This document shows, piece after piece, positions 58,969-64,000 of a DNA stretch of 64,000 nucleotides. Source of the stretch: Pseudomonas quercus. GTDB taxonomy: Bacteria; Pseudomonadota; Gammaproteobacteria; Pseudomonadales; Pseudomonadaceae. The notes below the pieces were generated by a model. The model was not told the origin of the DNA, did not search any database, and was given only the letters and a program-made list of their open reading frames with translations. Position numbers and translations under genes: made by a program. Within the stretch, counting starts at the first letter, position 1. Every line of letters begins with the position of its first letter. The stretch is from NCBI RefSeq assembly GCF_012033695.1, contig NZ_JAAVJI010000016.1, positions 1 through 64,000 of the forward strand, read 5' to 3'.

Positions 58969-59976
58969 CTACAGGCTTGGAGCGTCCGCGCACGGCACAA
59001 TCACAAGCCCGGCCCGCAAGCCGTTCTGCACCTTGGGGTTGGGGAAAATGATACGCGCGCCCTGCTCTTCAATCACAAAACGGGCGCCTTGATCTTCGGC
59101 TAGCACGTACCCCTCGGGCAGTTCCGAAAAATTCTCCACATCCGCGGGCAGGTTCAAGCTGAAGCCGTCGCTGTGCTTGATCACTTCCCGGGAAACCGTG
59201 AACAGTGCCAGCCCCTCCAGGCTTTCCCCTTCGCTGCCCGGCTTGCGCCCTTCGATCAGCCCACGCAGGCAGGCGTCCAGGCGTGAGAGGTTCACACTCG
59301 CGTTCTGCCCGAATGGCCGCGCTTTGCCCAACTCCAGGGTGAAGGCCTCTGCACCCAAGGTTTCGTAGGTGTAGGCGCTGAAGGTGATGCCCCGTTTGCG
59401 CTGTAGCAGCACAGCCTGCATGCCTGCCTCACGAAGCGTAACCAGCTCGTCACGGGAGTGCTTACGGTTTTCGTGCCACGGGTAGAGCGCAAACTGTTCG
59501 ATACGCGAGCCACGGATGGCCGTGTGTAGATCGTAGTGCAGGCGGCGGCGCCCTTCCTTGTTGAAAAAGCCCGCTGCCAGCCGCTCCAGTTCGCAAGCGC
59601 GCAGGGCCTCGAAACCGATGGACCGTTCATGACGGCCATTGAACAGGCGGTTGATGTCCTGTTCGAGATAGCGCTCACCTCGGCGAATGGCCTCGGGGTT
59701 GCCGAACAGAAACAGTACCCGAGCACAGGGCTTGAGCTGGTCCCGGGCAATGGCGTGAATCAGTTCGTCCAACAACTCCATGGGTGCGGTTTCGTTGCCA
59801 TGGATGCCCGCCGACAGCAACAGGTCAAGGCCACTGTCAAGGTCCGCGGCCGGGCGCACCTCTAGCGCCCCAGGGCCCAGCCAGCGCAAGCAGGTACCGC
59901 TGACCGTCATCTGGGTTTTCTGTGTCGGCTCCCGGTCAGCCAGGGTCAGTTCCAGCAATTTGCCAAGCGACAGCAT
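58969..59976 (-). CDS. astE: Succinylglutamate desuccinylase AstE
   Basis: Last step of the arginine succinyltransferase pathway: succinylglutamate to glutamate plus succinate. The 335-residue zinc carboxypeptidase-like protein has SAGIHGNETAPMELLDEL (zinc His/Glu), FGNPEAIRRGERYLEQDINRLFNG and the third zinc ligand in HYDLHTAIRGSR. The catalytic glutamate region AFTLELGKARPFG is also present. It is last in the ast operon, 21 bp after the small gene at 59998. Confidence 0.95.
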   Translation of the reverse strand: MLSLGKLLELTLADREPTQKTQMTVSGTCLRWLGPGALEVRPAADLDSGLDLLLSAGIHGNETAPMELLDELIHAIARDQLKPCARVLFLFGNPEAIRRGERYLEQDINRLFNGRHERSIGFEALRACELERLAAGFFNKEGRRRLHYDLHTAIRGSRIEQFALYPWHENRKHSRDELVTLREAGMQAVLLQRKRGITFSAYTYETLGAEAFTLELGKARPFGQNASVNLSRLDACLRGLIEGRKPGSEGESLEGLALFTVSREVIKHSDGFSLNLPADVENFSELPEGYVLAEDQGARFVIEEQGARIIFPNPKVQNGLRAGLVIVPCADAPSL

Positions 59977-59997
59977 AGGCAGGCTCCCTCGCAGGGG

Positions 59998-60294
59998 TCA
60001 GTGGTGGCTGCAGTCCGGGCCATGGACATGGCCGTCGTCGTCGCCCTCCTCGCCCTGCTCCGCCGGCTCCATTTCCAACTGCAGGCTCACCAGGTTGGTG
60101 GCCATGGGGCGCAGCAGCAGGTTGGCGTACTCAGTGGCACCGTCTTCCACATCCACGCCAATGAGCAACTGATCGTTGCCCCCGATCTGAATCCACAGTT
60201 CCTTGCCTTGCCACATGACGGCCAAGCGGGTGCAGGAGGTTTCCAATTGGGTGCCGTCGTTGTCTTCGAGAATCAGCTGGAGGGCATCTGACAT
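59998..60294 (-). CDS. Conserved small acidic protein within the ast operon, His-rich tail
   Basis: A 98-residue cytoplasmic protein (SDALQLILEDNDGTQLETSC, RLAVMWQGKELWIQIGGNDQ) ending in an acidic stretch and EGDDDGHVHGPDCSHH. The four histidines and one cysteine could bind metal. It sits between astB and astE with gaps of 15 and 21 bp, the same place as a hypothetical gene in the P. aeruginosa aru cluster. It may serve the zinc enzyme AstE, but that is inference. Confidence 0.8.
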   Translation of the reverse strand: MSDALQLILEDNDGTQLETSCTRLAVMWQGKELWIQIGGNDQLLIGVDVEDGATEYANLLLRPMATNLVSLQLEMEPAEQGEEGDDDGHVHGPDCSHH

Positions 60295-60309
60295 GGTTAG
60301 GCTTTCCTG

Positions 60310-61656
60310 TTAGTTAAGTTGGAACGGGTAAACCGAGCCGAGCTGCAGCAGCCGGGTCAGTTCGTCCAGTGCTGTACGGCACTCTACCAGCAATTGAGGA
60401 TCGGCCAGGTCGGCTTCGCTCAGGCGATCCCGGTAGTGGCGATCCACCCACCCCGTCAGCTGCTCATACAAGCTGTTTGTCATGATCACGCCTTGGTTCA
60501 CCGCGCCCAGCTCCTGTTCGCTGAGGGCCACGCGCAGGCGCAGGCAGGCTGGCCCACCCCCGTTCTGCATGCTTTGCTTGAGGTCGAACACCTTCACCTC
60601 GGCAATGGCTGCGTCGCTGGCGAGCAACGCCTCCAGGTACTGCCACACACGGGGGTTGGCGCGACACTCCTCAGGCACGATCAGCAGCATCCGCCCATCA
60701 GCCCGGGTGAGCAACTGGCTGTTGAACAGGTACGAGCGCACTGCATCTTCGACGGCCACTTGGTCACGGGGCACCATGATTGCCTGGAACCGGCCGCCGC
60801 AGCCGGCCAGCTTGGCTTCCAGCTCCACCATCACCTGATCGCTGTCGAGAAACGCATCCTGATGGTGGAACAGGACCTCACCATTGCCTACAGCGATCAC
60901 ATCGTTATGAAATACGCCTTGGTCAATCACCGCCGGGTTCTGCTGCGCGTACACTGTGCCTTCTTCGCTCAAGCCATGCAGGCGTGCCACAGCCTGGGAT
61001 GCTTCCAGGGTTTGCCGGGCCGGGTACCGCTGTGGTGCAGGGCGCCGGTTATCGAACGCCGCGCGGCCGTAAACGAAGAACTCCACACCTGGCTTGCCAT
61101 AGCCCTGGCAGAAGCGCGTATGGTTCGCCGCACCCTCATCACCGAACTGCGCCACCGCCGGCAAGGCGGCGTGGTGGGCGAAGTGCTGCGGGTTGGCAAA
61201 CATGGCCGCCAGCACTCGGCTGGTGGTGGGGTGCTCGATACTGCGGTGGTATTTGCAGTTGAGATTGGCGGCGGTGAAGTGTACTCGGCCATCGGCAGTG
61301 TCCGCGCTGGGGCTTACGGTGGCAGCATTGGCTACCCACATGCTGGACGCCGAGCAGCTGGCCGCCAGAAGCGGCATAGCCTGGTGGGCTGCCGCAGCGA
61401 TCACGTCCGCATCGCTTCCGCTGAACCCTAGGCGGCGCAGCCCTGCGACATCCGGCCGCTCCTGGGGCGCCAGCACCCCTTGAACAAACCCCATGTCGCT
61501 CAAGGCTTTCATCTTGGCCAGGCCCTGGCGCGCCGCTTCCCGCGGGTTGGATTGCACCTGGCTGTTGCTCTGGGAAGCAACGTTGCCGTAAGACAAGCCG
61601 CCATAGTTGTGGGTAGGCCCCACCAGCCCGTCAAAATTGACTTCAAACGCATTCAT
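60310..61656 (-). CDS. astB: N-succinylarginine dihydrolase AstB
   Basis: Second step of arginine catabolism: succinylarginine to succinylornithine, releasing CO2 and two ammonia. The 448-residue protein begins MNAFEVNFDGLVGPTHNYGGLSYGNVAS. It has the pentein-fold catalytic residues in CKYHRSIEHPTTS, FHNDVIAVGNGEVLFHH and the cysteine in NGGGPACLRLRVAL. The ATG at 61656 gives the usual length; an ATG nine codons upstream (61683) is possible. Confidence 0.95.
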   Translation of the reverse strand: MNAFEVNFDGLVGPTHNYGGLSYGNVASQSNSQVQSNPREAARQGLAKMKALSDMGFVQGVLAPQERPDVAGLRRLGFSGSDADVIAAAAHQAMPLLAASCSASSMWVANAATVSPSADTADGRVHFTAANLNCKYHRSIEHPTTSRVLAAMFANPQHFAHHAALPAVAQFGDEGAANHTRFCQGYGKPGVEFFVYGRAAFDNRRPAPQRYPARQTLEASQAVARLHGLSEEGTVYAQQNPAVIDQGVFHNDVIAVGNGEVLFHHQDAFLDSDQVMVELEAKLAGCGGRFQAIMVPRDQVAVEDAVRSYLFNSQLLTRADGRMLLIVPEECRANPRVWQYLEALLASDAAIAEVKVFDLKQSMQNGGGPACLRLRVALSEQELGAVNQGVIMTNSLYEQLTGWVDRHYRDRLSEADLADPQLLVECRTALDELTRLLQLGSVYPFQLN

Positions 61657-61687
61657 TTGGCTTGGCTCCAACACATGGCTCATGGCG

Positions 61688-63148
61688 TTACAGGGTGATG
61701 CCTGGGGTCAGGGACGATGGCAGGCTAACGCGCTCTGCCTCAAGGGAGGCAACCGGGAACGCGCAGTAGTCCGCCGCATAGTAAGCGCTGGCACGGTGGT
61801 TACCAGACGCACCCACGCCGCCAAAAGGCGCACTGCTGGCAGCACCGGTCAGCTGCTTGTTCCAGTTCACGATCCCGGCGCGGCTGTGCAGCCAGAACTG
61901 CTGGTAGCGCTCGGCAGAATCGGACAACAGGCCTGCTGCCAGGCCATAGCGGGTGTTGTTAGCGTGCGCAATGGCCTCTTCAAAGCCTTGGTAGCGGACC
62001 ACTTGCAGCAAGGGCCCGAAGAGTTCCTCATCCGGCCGGTCCGCTACAGCAGTCACGTCCAGCAGGCCAGGCGTCAGCAATGCTGCACCCGTATCCGGTT
62101 GGGTCATGGGTAACAAGGCCGTGGCGCCTTGGCTCAGCAACGTGGCTTGCGCAGCCATCAAGGCCTGGGCAGCCGCCAGCGATACCACGGCGCCCATGAA
62201 AGGCGCCGGCTGGGCATCGAAGGCACCCACCTCAATACTGCCCGCCACTTCCACCAACCGGGCCAGCAAGCGATCGCCCCATGGCCCCGCCGGCACCAGC
62301 AAGCGACGGGCACAGGTGCAGCGCTGGCCAGCAGAAATATAGGCGGACTGAATGATGGTGTAGACGGCGGCGTCCAGGTCTTCCACCTGATCGATCACCA
62401 AGGGATTGTTACCACCCATTTCCAGCGCAAGGATTTTTTCGGGGCGGCCGGCGAATTGCGCGTGCAAATGGTTGCCCGTGCGGCTGGACCCCGTGAAGAA
62501 CACGCCATCGATATCGGCGTTGGCCAACGCCACACCGGTGTCGCGAGCGCCTTGGACAAGGTTGAGTACCCCCGCGGGCAAACCGGCTGCCTCCCAGCAC
62601 TGTACCGTCAGCGCGGCCACGGCTGGCGTAAGCTCGCTGGGCTTGAACACCACCGTGTTGCCCGCCAGCAGGGCTGGCACGATATGGCCATTGGGCAGGT
62701 GGCCAGGGAAGTTATAGGGGCCGAACACTGCAACTACACCATGGGGCTTGTGCCGCAATACGGCATTGGCGTCGCCTAGCACACCGTGCTTTTCACCCGT
62801 GCGCTCCTGGTAGGCCTGAACGGAGATAGCGACCTTGTTGACCATGCTGGTGACTTCGGTAGTGGCCTCCCAGAGTGGCTTGCCCGTTTCTTCACCGATG
62901 CAATGGGCCAACTGTGTGGCGCAGGCTTGCAACTGGTCGGCGAACGCCTGCAGGTAGCGCACACGGGCCTCTAGCGAAAGCAGCGCCCAGGCCGGGAACG
63001 CGCGGCGCGCCGCGGCCACAGCCTGGTTCACTTGGCCGGCCGATGCCGCCTGACCTTTCCAGAGCACGCGCTGGCCTACAGGGTCCAAGGATTCGAAAGC
63101 GTCACCCTCGCCGTTAAGCCACTGCCCATCGATAAACAACGTACTCAT
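61688..63148 (-). CDS. astD: Succinylglutamate semialdehyde dehydrogenase AstD
   Basis: NAD-dependent aldehyde dehydrogenase of the arginine succinyltransferase pathway, 486 residues. It shows GVVAVFGPYNFPGHLPNGHI, the NAD-site FFTGSSRTG, the general base glutamate in LALEMGGNNPLV and the catalytic cysteine in SAGQRCTCARR. The N-terminus MSTLFIDGQWLNGEG is AstD-like. ATG overlaps the astA stop (ATGA). Confidence 0.96.
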   Translation of the reverse strand: MSTLFIDGQWLNGEGDAFESLDPVGQRVLWKGQAASAGQVNQAVAAARRAFPAWALLSLEARVRYLQAFADQLQACATQLAHCIGEETGKPLWEATTEVTSMVNKVAISVQAYQERTGEKHGVLGDANAVLRHKPHGVVAVFGPYNFPGHLPNGHIVPALLAGNTVVFKPSELTPAVAALTVQCWEAAGLPAGVLNLVQGARDTGVALANADIDGVFFTGSSRTGNHLHAQFAGRPEKILALEMGGNNPLVIDQVEDLDAAVYTIIQSAYISAGQRCTCARRLLVPAGPWGDRLLARLVEVAGSIEVGAFDAQPAPFMGAVVSLAAAQALMAAQATLLSQGATALLPMTQPDTGAALLTPGLLDVTAVADRPDEELFGPLLQVVRYQGFEEAIAHANNTRYGLAAGLLSDSAERYQQFWLHSRAGIVNWNKQLTGAASSAPFGGVGASGNHRASAYYAADYCAFPVASLEAERVSLPSSLTPGITL

Positions 63149-64000
63149 GGGCGGGCCTCCGGGACCGTAGCAGGTGACAGTGATACAGCGCGCACTTGAT
63201 CGCCCGCGTGCAGGCGCAGCCGGCGTGCGGTGAGCGGATCGACCACCAGGGTGCCCGCAGCCAGCCGCGCTGGCGCAGCGGTAATGCGACAGTGCTCAAG
63301 CTCACGGTTGTGAATGAGATAGACCGGGGCGTCATCGCCTGGCGTGCCCACGGCCAATACCAATGCCTTGCTGTCCTGGACGGCACGGATTTTCGTGACT
63401 TCGCACTCTACGGCCGGGCCCGCGTCGAAAATATCCACGTAACCCTGATAGTTGAAGCCTTCGCCTCGCAGCATGGCCAGCGCCGGTTCGGTATCGGGAT
63501 GAACCTTGCCGATCACTTCCCTGGCCGCTTCAGACAGAAAGCAGCTGTACAACGGAAACTTGGGCATCAGTTCGGCGATGAACGCCCGGTTACCGACCCC
63601 GGTGAGGTAGTCCGCCTGGCTGAACTCCATCTTGAAGAAGTACCGCCCCAGGCTTTCCCAGAACGGCGACTTACCGGCCGCGTCCGAAATGCCCCGCAGC
63701 TCCGCGATCACTTTGGCGCCGAACAGCCCTGTGAACTCCGCCATGAACAGCAGGCGTGCCTTGGCCAGCAGGCGCCCATGCAGGCCGGTACGCATGTCGT
63801 CGCGCAGGAACAGCGAGCACAGTTCGGAATTGCCGGTCAGGTCGTTGGCCAGAAACAGGGTGGGCACTTCACGGTAGATATTCAGCTCTTTTGAAGCACT
63901 GACGGTCAGGCCCACCCGGTAGTTGTACCAAGGCTCGCGCTGGCCTACGGCGCCCGCAATGGCCGAGGTGCCGACCACCGTGCCGTCGTCGGTTTCGAGC
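63145..64000 (-). CDS. astA: Arginine N-succinyltransferase AstA (AruG-type), 3' part
   Basis: First step of the pathway: succinyl-CoA plus arginine. About 285 residues of the C-terminal part are present; the gene runs off the right edge. It shows TSAIAGAVGQREPWYNYRVG, LHGRLLAKARLLFMAEF and AELRGISDAAGKSPFWESLGRYFFKMEFSQADYL, all diagnostic of the AstA family. Pseudomonads carry two such subunits in tandem (AruF, AruG). The position directly before astD suggests AruG. Coupled to astD by ATGA. Confidence 0.95.
   Translation of the reverse strand, partial: LETDDGTVVGTSAIAGAVGQREPWYNYRVGLTVSASKELNIYREVPTLFLANDLTGNSELCSLFLRDDMRTGLHGRLLAKARLLFMAEFTGLFGAKVIAELRGISDAAGKSPFWESLGRYFFKMEFSQADYLTGVGNRAFIAELMPKFPLYSCFLSEAAREVIGKVHPDTEPALAMLRGEGFNYQGYVDIFDAGPAVECEVTKIRAVQDSKALVLAVGTPGDDAPVYLIHNRELEHCRITAAPARLAAGTLVVDPLTARRLRLHAGDQVRAVSLSPATVPEARP

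Noticed and set aside
58286..59103. Long repeated-peptide frames on both strands at 58.3-59.1 kb
   Set aside because: Same reason: they are translations of the 80-bp array, and one runs into the antisense of astE.

Overview
The window is chromosomal DNA of a fluorescent Pseudomonas, most likely of the P. putida group. This rests on the flagellar gene order flgBCDE / flgFGHIJKL / cheV-cheR / flgA-flgM-flgN-flgZ, on amrZ, mgtE, lysC-csrA next to tRNA-Ser and tRNA-Arg genes, on the arginine succinyltransferase (ast/aru) operon, and on clusters of REP-like palindromes. Species is inferred from gene content and order only.

Layout. (1) 1-8.3 kb: the end of an IS3-family element, a REP-like block, then the pseudaminic acid operon pseB-pseC-pseF-pseG/H-pseI on the minus strand. 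A divergent pair follows: a VioA-like sugar aminotransferase and an unusual ATP-grasp/HAD fusion protein. Two facing sigma-54 promoters lie in the 225 bp between the divergent operons. (2) 8.4-14.0 kb: unrelated single genes (a GAF-PAS-GGDEF-EAL protein, PagL, a TetR regulator, a YgdI/YgdR lipoprotein, an MFS exporter). (3) 14.1-21.2 kb: two giant multidomain glycosyltransferases, probably for flagellin, with their own sigma-54 promoter. (4) 21.4-38.8 kb: flagellar rod, hook, ring and junction genes plus cheR, cheV, flgA, flgM, flgN and the PilZ protein FlgZ, with sigma-54 and sigma-28 promoters in the expected places. An array of 80-bp repeats separates flgF from flgE. (5) 38.9-47.3 kb: a pyrimidine catabolism (rut) locus. 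rutABCD is followed by a glutamine-synthetase-like gene and an MFS gene, rutR is divergent, and rutG converges on rutR; rutE and rutF are absent. tRNA-Arg(CCT) follows. (6) 47.6-52.4 kb: small membrane proteins, phnN, amrZ, mgtE, a small basic secreted protein, three tandem tRNA-Arg(ACG) genes, tRNA-Ser(GCT) and csrA. (7) 52.5-58.4 kb: lysC, alaS, ltaE, then an FMN riboswitch ahead of a type II lumazine synthase. (8) 58.4-64.0 kb: a second 80-bp repeat array and the arginine catabolic genes astE, a small His-rich gene, astB, astD and the 3' part of astA.

How it fits together. The left half builds and decorates the flagellum. Sugar synthesis (pse, vioA-like), transfer (the two glycosyltransferases) and the basal body/hook operons all carry close matches to the same -24/-12 promoter, so glycan supply and structural assembly look co-regulated through RpoN, presumably with FleQ or FleR. 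The late genes flgM and, less certainly, cheV have sigma-28-like promoters. The rut block has a sigma-54 promoter plus two matching RutR-type boxes, which fits nitrogen scavenging. The ast operon also yields nitrogen and carbon, from arginine.
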